Source: an uncultured bacterium (GTDB taxonomy: Bacteria; Actinomycetota; Coriobacteriia; Coriobacteriales; Coriobacteriaceae). Taken from it: 25,954 bases of DNA. Both the position numbers and the translations under genes were made by a program. The notes under the pieces are model-generated. The model saw only the letters and a program-made list of their open reading frames with translations. It was not told the origin of the DNA and did no database searches. This document shows, one piece after another, positions 1 through 6,609 of this stretch; the first letter of the stretch is position 1; every line of letters starts with the position of its first letter. The stretch spans positions 1 to 25,954 of the forward strand of contig CAJMMX010000032.1 of assembly GCA_905214615.1 (NCBI GenBank). Reading direction: 5' to 3'.

Positions 1-1
1 C

Positions 2-88
2 GTTCGGACACTTTGTCCCTTGATGAGCGTTTGGCTGATTGCTGCTTTGGGTACTCTTTGGGTTACTTTTGGTTTGTTTGATTTTTAA
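2..88 (+). CDS. 3' end of a possible membrane protein gene (partial) or 21-aa hydrophobic peptide
   Basis: A reading frame is open from the left edge to a TAA at 86-88 and ends 16 bases before the nitroreductase ATG, with that gene's Shine-Dalgarno sequence in between, as expected for two genes of one operon. Its last 21 residues, from an ATG at 23, are strongly hydrophobic (MSVWLIAALGTLWVTFGLFDF) and could be one membrane helix. The ATG at 23 has no ribosome binding site, so I favour the tail of a longer gene that starts outside the window. Codons end mostly in T, like the first part of the next gene. The product is not recognised, and a chance frame cannot be excluded. Confidence 0.33.
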   Translation, partial: VRTLCPLMSVWLIAALGTLWVTFGLFDF

Positions 89-104
89 TTTTAGGAGGGC
101 TTGT

Positions 105-635
105 ATGTCTTATTTGGATCTGGCTCGTGGTCGGTATTCTTGTCGTTCTTTTGAGGACCGTTCTGTTGAGCAGGCTGTGGTGGATGCCATTGTTGAGGCT
201 GGGCGTATTGCTCCTTCTGCTTGTAATAATCATCCAGCCCGTGTGATGGTGCTGGATACGCCTGAGCTGTTGGAGAAGGCTGCTGCTTGTCAGCCTCGGT
301 TTGCTCGTGATGGGTCTATCTTTGGAGCTCCGCTTGTCTTCCTTATTTGCAGCGTTACCGATGATGCTTGGGTGCGCCCGTATGACCAGATGAATTCCAG
401 TGAAATCGATACGTCCATCGTGTGCGACCAGATGATGATGGAGGCCACCGAGCAGGGCCTGGGAACGTGCTGGGTATGCCATTTTAAGCCTGAGGTGGCA
501 CAGGAGCAGTTCAATCTGCCCAAGGGCGTCTATCCCTATCACATGCTCGTCTGTGGCTATCCCGCCGACCACATCGCAGACCCCGAGCATCGCGAGGCCC
601 GCACCATTCCCCTCTCCGACTTCCTCCTCAAGTAG
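105..635 (+). CDS. Nitroreductase family protein (FMN-dependent)
   Basis: This 176-residue protein looks like a short single-domain nitroreductase, a cytoplasmic flavoenzyme family using FMN and NAD(P)H to reduce nitro compounds, quinones or related substrates; the substrate here is unknown. The N-terminal RGRYSCRSF matches the family's FMN-phosphate binding segment, followed by APSACNNHP, which fits the usual APSxxNxQP element. The C-terminal part carries GLGTCWVCHF and a typical late GYP turn. The ATG at 105 is chosen because AGGAGGG lies at 93-99. A TTG at 39 in the same frame would add a hydrophobic 22-residue leader but lacks a ribosome binding site. Codon use changes inside the gene: T-ending codons dominate up to about base 340, then G/C-ending codons like the rest of the window. 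It is the only complete plus-strand gene here, and a terminator follows. Confidence 0.88.
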   Translation: MSYLDLARGRYSCRSFEDRSVEQAVVDAIVEAGRIAPSACNNHPARVMVLDTPELLEKAAACQPRFARDGSIFGAPLVFLICSVTDDAWVRPYDQMNSSEIDTSIVCDQMMMEATEQGLGTCWVCHFKPEVAQEQFNLPKGVYPYHMLVCGYPADHIADPEHREARTIPLSDFLLK

Positions 636-683
636 ATTTTTGGGACATGCCTTAAAACCTACCCTTGACCGCTCACCCGTTCG

Positions 684-721
684 CCGAGTTCTGCGCCACT
701 ATGTGCAGGGCTCGGTTTTTT
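684..721 (+). terminator. Rho-independent terminator of the nitroreductase gene
   Basis: CCGAGTTCTGC (684-694) pairs with GCAGGGCTCGG (705-715), giving 11 pairs including two G-T pairs and a 10-base loop, followed directly by six T. The insertion sequence lies immediately downstream, and its target duplication begins inside the T-tract. Confidence 0.85.
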
Positions 722-725
722 ATGT
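718..725. repeat. Left target-site duplication of the insertion sequence
   Basis: TTTTATGT abuts the left inverted repeat and is repeated exactly at 2080-2087. An 8-bp duplication fits the IS256 superfamily. Confidence 0.9.
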
Positions 726-749
726 GGCTTATAGGACAAAATGTGTGTC
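726..749. repeat. Left terminal inverted repeat
   Basis: This is a 24-bp exact reverse complement of 2056-2079. Its inner part GGACAAAATGTGTGTCC (734-750) is itself an imperfect palindrome, with GGACA and TGTCC arms. Confidence 0.93.
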
Positions 750-774
750 CCGATAGAACATCCGTTTCCATCCA

Positions 775-1893
775 TTAATCCAGCCAGAACGGGTACGGGT
801 CCCTGTGGTGGAGATCCTCCCACACGGCCCTGTCGCCCCACTCCGGCCCTCCGTCCTCGCGCGACGGCGAGGCGGAGTAGACGCTGAACAGGAAGTCGAT
901 GTCCGCGTCGGTCGGCATCGCGGCGAGCTTCTCGCGCGCCGTCCTCGCGTCCCCCGAATGAGCGTGGCACCACCAGAACACCGCCTTAACGCGCTTGACG
1001 GACGTCAGCCCCCGGTGGTTGCGCAGTACGGCCCTCAGCTGCGAGTTCACCCCTCCCTCGATCATGTTGTTGGTCGACGGCAGCGGGCCGGCCTTGGCAA
1101 GGGCGGGGTCGAGGTAGGTGAACAGCGTCCCCGCCGACACCAGCGACGACAGCGACGAGCGCGCCCGCCTCAGCCTCTCGTGGGTGTAGACCCTCCTGCC
1201 GTCCACCACGGTCCTGTCCTCCAGGAAGTCGGCCCAGAACCCGCACCAGTCGAGGTAGCGCTCGACCCAGAGCTCCGCCTGGTGCAGCGTCTCGATGCCC
1301 ATGAGGTCGCGCGCGATGAGGTAGAGCTCGCGCCCCGCCTGGAGCTTCGGCCGCGTCGTCGTGTAGCGCTTGACCTGCGAGAAGGCGTGGAAGGTGCACC
1401 TCTGGACCCTGGTGCGCGGCCAGGTCTCGCGCACGGCCTTGGCGAACCCGCTCCCGCCGTCGGTGACGACCACCTCGGGCGCCGGGATCGGCGCCATGAG
1501 GGCCGACCACGCCCTCGAGTTCTCGGACCTGGCCATGTACCAGGAGACCACCCTCTCGCCGCTGCAGCATATGAGCACGACGAGGTCGCGCGCGACCCAG
1601 ATCCCGTCGACGTAGAGCACGCGGTGGAGCTCGCCGTCGGGGACGGGCATGGGCCAGACCTCCCAGAACTCGGCCGTCCTGCGCCTGAAGGACCGCCCGC
1701 CGCCCGGCATCGTGGCCTGCGAGTCCTTCGAGAGGAGCCACCCGAGGAACTCCTCGAGCCTCGCCGCCGTGTCGTCGTACCTCAGCGTCGTCGACGCGCC
1801 GCAGGCCGTGCACCTCCACCGCTGGGACCCCGATGAGGTCCTGCCGTTGCGCTTGGTCCGACCGCCGCAGTAGGGGCAATAAACGGCCTTCAT
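775..1893 (-). CDS. IS1249-type DDE transposase
   Basis: This 372-residue protein is the only gene of the element. Cysteines 6, 9, 28 and 31 (CPYC and CTAC) form an N-terminal zinc ribbon, probably for end recognition. The catalytic triad is read as D96 (YVDGIW), D145 (VVTDGG) and E279 (NNMIEGG), with RCTFHAF around residue 168 in the usual C-x-x-H position of IS256-like enzymes. The ATG at 1893 is chosen because GGAAGAGGTG lies just upstream. An upstream in-frame start at 2064 would begin inside the terminal repeat and cross two structured elements, so it is unlikely. No stop codon or frameshift is seen. Translation probably depends on a promoter within 1894-2055, near the internal repeat copy. 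Confidence 0.92.
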   Translation of the reverse strand: MKAVYCPYCGGRTKRNGRTSSGSQRWRCTACGASTTLRYDDTAARLEEFLGWLLSKDSQATMPGGGRSFRRRTAEFWEVWPMPVPDGELHRVLYVDGIWVARDLVVLICCSGERVVSWYMARSENSRAWSALMAPIPAPEVVVTDGGSGFAKAVRETWPRTRVQRCTFHAFSQVKRYTTTRPKLQAGRELYLIARDLMGIETLHQAELWVERYLDWCGFWADFLEDRTVVDGRRVYTHERLRRARSSLSSLVSAGTLFTYLDPALAKAGPLPSTNNMIEGGVNSQLRAVLRNHRGLTSVKRVKAVFWWCHAHSGDARTAREKLAAMPTDADIDFLFSVYSASPSREDGGPEWGDRAVWEDLHHRDPYPFWLD

Positions 1894-1964
1894 GGACACC
1901 TCTTCCGAAAGGGTGTTTAACGGTTCCGGAAAAGGGTATCTACCGGCGGGAACGATAGGCAACC

Positions 1965-1981
1965 GGACACACATTCTGTCC
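1965..1981. repeat. Internal copy of the IS terminal-repeat core
   Basis: GGACACACATTCTGTCC differs by one base from the core of the terminal repeat as read at the left end (GGACACACATTTTGTCC on the minus strand of 734-750). It lies about 75 bp inside the right end and 72 bp upstream of the transposase ATG. It could be a subterminal transposase binding site or an autoregulatory operator. Confidence 0.7.
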
Positions 1982-2017
1982 GAGCGGTTAAAAGCGGGCA
2001 CGGAATTTAAACGGCTG

Positions 2018-2048
2018 AAAAAGGGGCATCGACCTGCGCCGACGCCCC
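2018..2048 (-). terminator. Intrinsic terminator inside the IS, upstream of the transposase
   Basis: On the minus strand GGGGCGTCG pairs with CGATGCCCC with one mismatch and an 8-base loop, followed by five T. Position and orientation would stop outside transcripts entering the transposase gene from the divIVA side. Transposons often carry such shields. Confidence 0.7.
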
Positions 2049-2055
2049 TAAAGTA

Positions 2056-2079
2056 GACACACATTTTGTCCTATAAGCC
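2056..2079. repeat. Right terminal inverted repeat
   Basis: This is a 24-bp exact reverse complement of 726-749 and ends in TATAAGCC next to the right target duplication. Confidence 0.93.
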
Positions 2080-2087
2080 TTTTATGT
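2080..2087. repeat. Right target-site duplication of the insertion sequence
   Basis: TTTTATGT is identical to 718-725 and sits directly outside the right inverted repeat. Confidence 0.9.
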
Positions 2088-2108
2088 TACGCACCCCGGC
2101 ACAGTCAT

Positions 2109-2138
2109 AAAAAAGGACCCGCAAGCTGCGGGTCCTTT
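2109..2138 (-). terminator. Intrinsic terminator of the divIVA transcript
   Basis: GGACCCGCA (2115-2123) pairs with TGCGGGTCC (2127-2135) around a 3-base loop, extended by A/T pairs. On the minus strand six T follow the stem, 27 bases after the divIVA stop codon. The shorter T-tract on the plus side gives weak bidirectional potential. Confidence 0.9.
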
Positions 2139-2164
2139 CTAGGCACTAAATTGTAGGCCGAATG

Positions 2165-2839
2165 TTAGTCCAGGTCGTCGGCAGCAAAGTTGTCGATCGG
2201 GGCAAAGGGATCGGCCACGGGGACAACCGGGTCAGCGACGGGCAGCGGCTCGGCGGGAACAGTCACCGCAGGAGAAGCGGCAGAACCGACCGGCGTGGAG
2301 GCCATGAGGTCGGCCGGGAAGGAGTTCTGGGCATCGTCCATGAAGTGCTGGATGAGCTTGAGATACTCGGCCTTGAACTCCTCACGGGAAGCCTTGAGAC
2401 GATCGATTTCCTCGAGCTCGGCCTGCTTTTCGGTCAGAGCCTGGCGGATAACCTCGCGGGCCTTGGCGTCAGCCTCGTTGCGGATACGCTCAGCGTTCTC
2501 GTTGGCATCGTTGACGATGGTCTCAGCGGTCTGCTGGGCAGCGATCAGGGCAGCGGAAATCTGGCGCTCCTGAGCGGAGAAGTCAGGGGCGGGAGCAGCC
2601 ACGGGGGCGGCGGGAACGGCCTGGGCGGTGGCATCCTGAGCCTGGGCAAGCTGAGCCTGTGCATCGGCAAGCTGCTGCTCGGTAGCAGTCAGACGACCCT
2701 TAAGGTCGACGATCTTAGCGAGCATAGCGTCAACCTCGGAGGACAGCGTCTCCAAGAAGACGTCGACCTCGGCAGGATCGTAGCCACGCTTGGCCTCAGA
2801 GAAAGTCTGAGCCTGGATGTCTGCAGGGGTAATAGCCAT
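2165..2839 (-). CDS. divIVA: DivIVA domain cell-division/polarity protein
   Basis: This 224-residue cytoplasmic coiled-coil protein has the conserved DivIVA N-terminus (ITPADIQAQTFSEAKRGYDP and then EVDVFLETL, residues 3-32), which in the family binds curved membrane at septa and poles. Two heptad-rich stretches follow: about residues 33-70, and 85-165, which is rich in Q, E, A and R. They are separated by an Ala/Pro linker, and the protein ends in an acidic, Pro/Val-rich tail. In Actinobacteria DivIVA (Wag31) organises polar or septal wall growth; the exact role here is inferred. The start is supported by AGGAGA just upstream. It is the last gene of the sepF-yggT-divIVA group, 61 bp after yggT, with its own terminator. 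Confidence 0.93.
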   Translation of the reverse strand: MAITPADIQAQTFSEAKRGYDPAEVDVFLETLSSEVDAMLAKIVDLKGRLTATEQQLADAQAQLAQAQDATAQAVPAAPVAAPAPDFSAQERQISAALIAAQQTAETIVNDANENAERIRNEADAKAREVIRQALTEKQAELEEIDRLKASREEFKAEYLKLIQHFMDDAQNSFPADLMASTPVGSAASPAVTVPAEPLPVADPVVPVADPFAPIDNFAADDLD

Positions 2840-2900
2840 AACAAGTCTCCTTTTTCATCGCCTCGGCGCTACACGCCCGACGTAAGTTACAAAGTCAGTT

Positions 2901-3182
2901 CTATACGAGTATACCTATAAGAAGCTGCAGAACCAGCCTCTGCACCAACTGCAACGCAATAATCGCAACGACCGGCGAAAAATCGATACCGCCCATCGGC
3001 GGAATGAAACGACGGAACAGGTTGAGCCACGGACCGCACACGCTATCGAGCACCGCAGCAATATCCTGAAGTAAACCACCCTGCTTCATGGGAATCCACG
3101 TCATAAAGCAGTAGACGACAATGAGCGTGGAATAGAAGTTGAACAGCGTGTTGACCAGCTGGACGATAGTGTAGATGTTGAT
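2901..3182 (-). CDS. yggT: YggT family membrane protein, apparently with a non-canonical ATC start
   Basis: YggT proteins are small membrane proteins of about 90 residues found next to sepF and divIVA in many Gram-positive bacteria; their role in division or osmotic tolerance is poorly defined. Two hydrophobic helices are visible: NIYTIVQLVNTLFNFYSTL and onwards at the start, and SPVVAIIALQLVQRLVLQLL at the end. FRRFIPPMGGIDFSP lies between, as in the family. The only ATG that fits (3104) would delete most of helix 1 and has no ribosome binding site. GAGGAG at 3189-3194 instead lies six bases before an ATC at 3182, giving 93 residues. An ATT at 3188 is the other candidate. The gene is in the same frame as sepF, seven codons after its TAA, so limited stop readthrough is also possible. 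Confidence 0.75.
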   Translation of the reverse strand: MNIYTIVQLVNTLFNFYSTLIVVYCFMTWIPMKQGGLLQDIAAVLDSVCGPWLNLFRRFIPPMGGIDFSPVVAIIALQLVQRLVLQLLIGILV

Positions 3183-3203
3183 GGGAATCTCCTCGTCTTG
3201 TCT

Positions 3204-3926
3204 TTACTTAAGGTAGCCGTCGGCACGAAGCTTCTTGAGATCGGAATCTTTGACCTCGCAACCGGCGGGCAGCACCATGAACACGCGGTCGCCTACCTCC
3301 TTGACCGTGGCGCCCAGACCGCAGGCAAAGCCGTAAGAGAAGTCCAAGACGCGCTTGGCAACTTCGGTGCGTACGCCCACAAAAATCAGTGCGACAGGCT
3401 GCTTGGTGCGAACGCGGCGCACCACGGTCTCCACGTCGTCATAGCTCTCGGGGCGCAGGACATAGGCCGGCAGTTGCGGCGTGGCGTTGATGATATTGCT
3501 CGCATAGGCCGAGGCATCGCTCGGTGCAGGCGCGGGTGCAGCGGCGGCACGGGCGCGGGTGTTCTCGGCGTAGCTCGACGGCGTGTCATAGGCACCAGGA
3601 CGATAACCGCTCGCAACACTGTCCTGCGAGCGCGAAGGCGGGTTATACGTCGTGGCATGGCGGGAGTCATCGCCGACCAGCTGACCGGAGCGCGTATACA
3701 CGGCAACCGACTCAGCTTCACCGCGGCGCGTCTGACCAAGCAGGCCGTTGCTCGGCTCGTCTTGGGTGTAGAAGCCCTCGCCCGAAGCACCGCCGTAGCC
3801 GTTGCCCTGATAACTATCGTCATAGCCGTCATCGTAGCCGTAGTCGTCGTCCTGGCCATAACCCTGGTCGTAACCCTGCTGGCCGCCCAGGTGCATCTTA
3901 TTTTTAATCTCGTCAAGGAAGCCCAT
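3204..3926 (-). CDS. sepF: Cell division protein SepF
   Basis: SepF binds the FtsZ C-terminus and the membrane; in bacteria without FtsA it is the principal FtsZ membrane anchor, and no ftsA is present in this cluster. The N-terminal MGFLDEIKNKM fits the amphipathic membrane-binding helix. Residues 17-45 form an acidic Asp/Gly/Tyr-rich low-complexity stretch, followed by a disordered linker to about 150. The globular SepF domain (about 154-222, with ALIFVGVRTEVAKRVLDFSY and GDRVFMVLP) is near the end. At 240 residues it is long because of the linker. The start at 3926 is preferred over an in-frame start at 3977 because GAGAGGA precedes it and it gives the canonical helix. It lies between yggS and yggT on the same strand. 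Confidence 0.93.
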   Translation of the reverse strand: MGFLDEIKNKMHLGGQQGYDQGYGQDDDYGYDDGYDDSYQGNGYGGASGEGFYTQDEPSNGLLGQTRRGEAESVAVYTRSGQLVGDDSRHATTYNPPSRSQDSVASGYRPGAYDTPSSYAENTRARAAAAPAPAPSDASAYASNIINATPQLPAYVLRPESYDDVETVVRRVRTKQPVALIFVGVRTEVAKRVLDFSYGFACGLGATVKEVGDRVFMVLPAGCEVKDSDLKKLRADGYLK

Positions 3927-3986
3927 GGTTGTGTCCTCTCGCGGTTTAGTGCAGGCGCCCCGATAATCAGTGCGCACTTCAGAGCC

Positions 3987-4724
3987 TTATTTTACTGCAA
4001 ACTCCGGGCTAAATACTACCCTGCCCAGGCGAACGAGCGTAGAGCCCTCCTCAAGGGCAGGCTCAAAGTCCTCGCTCATGCCGCAGGAAAGCTCAGGCAG
4101 GTTCAAATCGGGATGCGCCGCCTCCAGCTCATCCCTCAGCTCACGAAGCCCCGCAAAGGTGCGGCGTGCCACATCCTTATTCCCCCGGGGAGCCATAGAC
4201 ATAAGCACCTGCACGCAAATTCCCTCAAGTTCCGCAAGCTCACCCGCGGCGGCGCGAATCTCATCGGGCGAAAAGCCTCCCTTCGACTCCTCACCACTCA
4301 CATTGACCTCAATGAGCACACGCTGGGGGCCGGCGAGCTCGCCTGCCTCAATCTTGCGGACAGCACGGCTCGAAATCGCCTGCGCCAGATGAAGCGAACC
4401 CACCGAGTGAATCAGCTCGGCTGAGCCCAGCACCGCATTGATCTTATTGGTCTGCAGGTTGCCGATCATATCGAAGCGCACCTCGGGCAGCTCCGGATGC
4501 TCCGCCAGACCCGTGAGCTTGTGAACCAGCTCCTGCGGGCGGTTCTCGGCAAAATGGCGATACCCCGCCTGGATGGCGGCAACGGTCTCATCGACACCAA
4601 CGGTCTTGGACACGGCAATGAGGCGCGCGGCGTCGTGGGGGCGGCCCGCGCGATCGAGCGCCGCATAAAAACGTTCCAGAATCTGCTCGCGGCGAGCGCG
4701 CATCAAGTCCAAATAGTTATCCAT
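3987..4724 (-). CDS. yggS: YggS family pyridoxal-phosphate-binding protein
   Basis: This 245-residue single-domain PLP protein (YggS/YlmE/PROSC family) helps control free pyridoxal phosphate and amino/keto acid balance; no catalytic reaction is established. IAVSKTV places the PLP-binding lysine at residue 40. AENRPQEL, FDMIGNLQTNKI, IEVNVSGEESKGG, LMSMAP and LSCGMSEDFEPAL are the family's barrel motifs, and the closing VRLG contributes to phosphate binding. The ATG at 4724 is chosen over the upstream in-frame start at 4808 because GGAGGCGA precedes it and it gives normal family length. In related bacteria the gene directly follows pgeF; here the pst operon lies between them. Confidence 0.93.
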   Translation of the reverse strand: MDNYLDLMRARREQILERFYAALDRAGRPHDAARLIAVSKTVGVDETVAAIQAGYRHFAENRPQELVHKLTGLAEHPELPEVRFDMIGNLQTNKINAVLGSAELIHSVGSLHLAQAISSRAVRKIEAGELAGPQRVLIEVNVSGEESKGGFSPDEIRAAAGELAELEGICVQVLMSMAPRGNKDVARRTFAGLRELRDELEAAHPDLNLPELSCGMSEDFEPALEEGSTLVRLGRVVFSPEFAVK

Positions 4725-4774
4725 TGCCAATCGCCTCCGCTGACAGCCAAACAAGTAGTCCCATGCTAACGCAA

Positions 4775-4806
4775 GAGCGCGGCCCCGCATGTGCAAGGCC
4801 GCGCTC
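4775..4806 (-). other. Strong GC-rich hairpin between phoU and yggS
   Basis: GAGCGCGGCC (4775-4784) pairs perfectly with GGCCGCGCTC (4797-4806) around a 12-base loop, 38 bases after the phoU stop. On the minus strand only TTGCGTT follows, so it is a poor intrinsic terminator. It may be an attenuator or protect the 3' end of the pst-phoU message. Confidence 0.55.
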
Positions 4807-4843
4807 ACTTAGGTATTTACAATCTTTCGACGAACGGGGCTAC

Positions 4844-5701
4844 TTACTCCTCGTCGTCCTCGCCATCGTCCTCGTCCTCAAGATGATCGAGCAGGTAGCG
4901 AAGACCCTCGCTGACCTCGTTAACGGGCACCTTGGCAACGTAGCGAGCGTCGACGGCGGGCCTCATGATAACACCCTCGCCCGAAGGCACGCGCATGCTC
5001 TCGAGCTCATCCTCGTCCACACGGGCGATATCGCCGGCGTTCATACGCTGACCAGTCAACAGGAAGGTCAAACGGCAAGCGGCATCGATGGAAATCGAAG
5101 CGATGCGATCGAGGTAGCGCGAAACCATGATGGCGCGGCGCAGGTCGTCATAGTTGCTGTCGTCGTCCATAAAGTCGCCCGTATCCATACGGTTAAAGGT
5201 GCGGAAGAACTTCTCGTAGGCGGCGTGCACTGGCTCGTCCTCGACGGCCAGGTTGCAGATGATGGACATGTCATTGGTGACGAGCGCAGAAAGCGAAGAG
5301 CCCAGCACCTGGTAGACGGCCTCAGCCTCGGCCTTAACCGTGCCGACAAGCTCCTTGGGCAGCGAGATGTCGGCCTTGATCATATGACGCGTGGCACGGC
5401 AGATCTGACGGACCTTATCGGTCATGCGCTGCAGGTTAAAGTCGACGTAGATGATCGTCTGAAGCAGGCGGAAGTCGGAGGCGACCGGTGACTGCGTGGC
5501 GATCAGGTTGTAGCAGACGGCCTCCAGGTTGGCGCAGCGCGCGTCAATCGAAAGCGTACGTTTCTTGGTCTTGGTGGCGAGCTTGCGGTCGTCGGTCACA
5601 TAGGCCTTCACGGCATCGTGGAGGGCCAGATCGACGGCCTCGTAGATGCTCAGCATCTCGTGACGGGCCTCGACGAGCTGACGGGAAAACAGTTTGCGCA
5701 T
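4844..5701 (-). CDS. phoU: Phosphate-specific transport accessory protein PhoU
   Basis: PhoU is a cytoplasmic all-helical protein that links the PstSCAB transporter to the phosphate-sensing kinase and limits phosphate uptake. At 285 residues it is longer than the usual 215-240. Two three-helix PhoU repeats are visible (about 10-105 and 115-215), with the E/D-rich metal-binding helices RMTDKVRQIC (first) and RYLDRIASISIDAAC (second). The remaining C-terminal part (SMRVPSGEGVIMRPAVDARY onwards) is an extension ending in a highly acidic tail. The start is supported by GGAGTG upstream. It is last in the pstSCAB-phoU order, separated from pstB by a structured 92-bp spacer. Confidence 0.93.
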   Translation of the reverse strand: MRKLFSRQLVEARHEMLSIYEAVDLALHDAVKAYVTDDRKLATKTKKRTLSIDARCANLEAVCYNLIATQSPVASDFRLLQTIIYVDFNLQRMTDKVRQICRATRHMIKADISLPKELVGTVKAEAEAVYQVLGSSLSALVTNDMSIICNLAVEDEPVHAAYEKFFRTFNRMDTGDFMDDDSNYDDLRRAIMVSRYLDRIASISIDAACRLTFLLTGQRMNAGDIARVDEDELESMRVPSGEGVIMRPAVDARYVAKVPVNEVSEGLRYLLDHLEDEDDGEDDEE

Positions 5702-5721
5702 GGTTCACTCCAATCAGTTGG

Positions 5722-5793
5722 GTGCGGTCATGCCGCCCGCACAGTGAATACGCACCGGACCAGGTCCGATCGGCTTGGGACTAGTCGCACCGA

Positions 5794-5795
<2 letters not shown>
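5722..5795 (-). other. Run of inverted repeats in the pstB-phoU spacer
   Basis: Three inverted repeats are packed into the spacer: GTGCGG/CCGCAC (5722-5742), CGGACC-A-GGTCCG (5756-5768) and GATCGG/CCGATC (5768-5795), the last overlapping the pstB stop. None is followed by a T-tract on the minus strand. They may stabilise or process the mRNA or tune phoU expression relative to pstB. Confidence 0.45.
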
Positions 5796-6597
<802 letters not shown>

Positions 6598-6609
6598 GGG
6601 ACTCCTTAA

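Larger units (their letters stand above)
726..2079 (-). mobile_element. Intact IS1249-like insertion sequence (IS256 superfamily), 1354 bp
   Basis: The element is bounded by perfect 24-bp inverted repeats (726-749 and 2056-2079) beginning GGCTTATAGG, and by identical 8-bp duplications TTTTATGT. It carries one transposase gene on the minus strand, uninterrupted and richer in G and C than its surroundings. Exact repeats, exact duplications and an open frame argue for a recent insertion and probable mobility. About 160 bp between the right end and the transposase start hold a shielding terminator and an internal copy of the repeat core. The family call rests on the transposase (N-terminal zinc ribbon, DDE residues, YVDGIW and NNMIEGG motifs) and on duplication length. 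Confidence 0.92.

Noticed and set aside
39..104. N-terminal hydrophobic extension of the nitroreductase from a TTG at 39
   Set aside because: The ATG at 105 has AGGAGGG at ideal spacing and begins at the normal family N-terminus. The hydrophobic character comes from a T-rich stretch that more likely encodes the end of an upstream gene in another frame.
805..1836. Long plus-strand frame inside the insertion sequence
   Set aside because: It is complementary to the transposase gene, Arg/Pro-rich in the way typical of GC-rich antisense frames, and has no recognisable domain.
2901..3104. YggT starting at the ATG at 3104 (67 residues)
   Set aside because: This would remove most of the first membrane helix and has no ribosome binding site, while coding character continues upstream to a good Shine-Dalgarno sequence.
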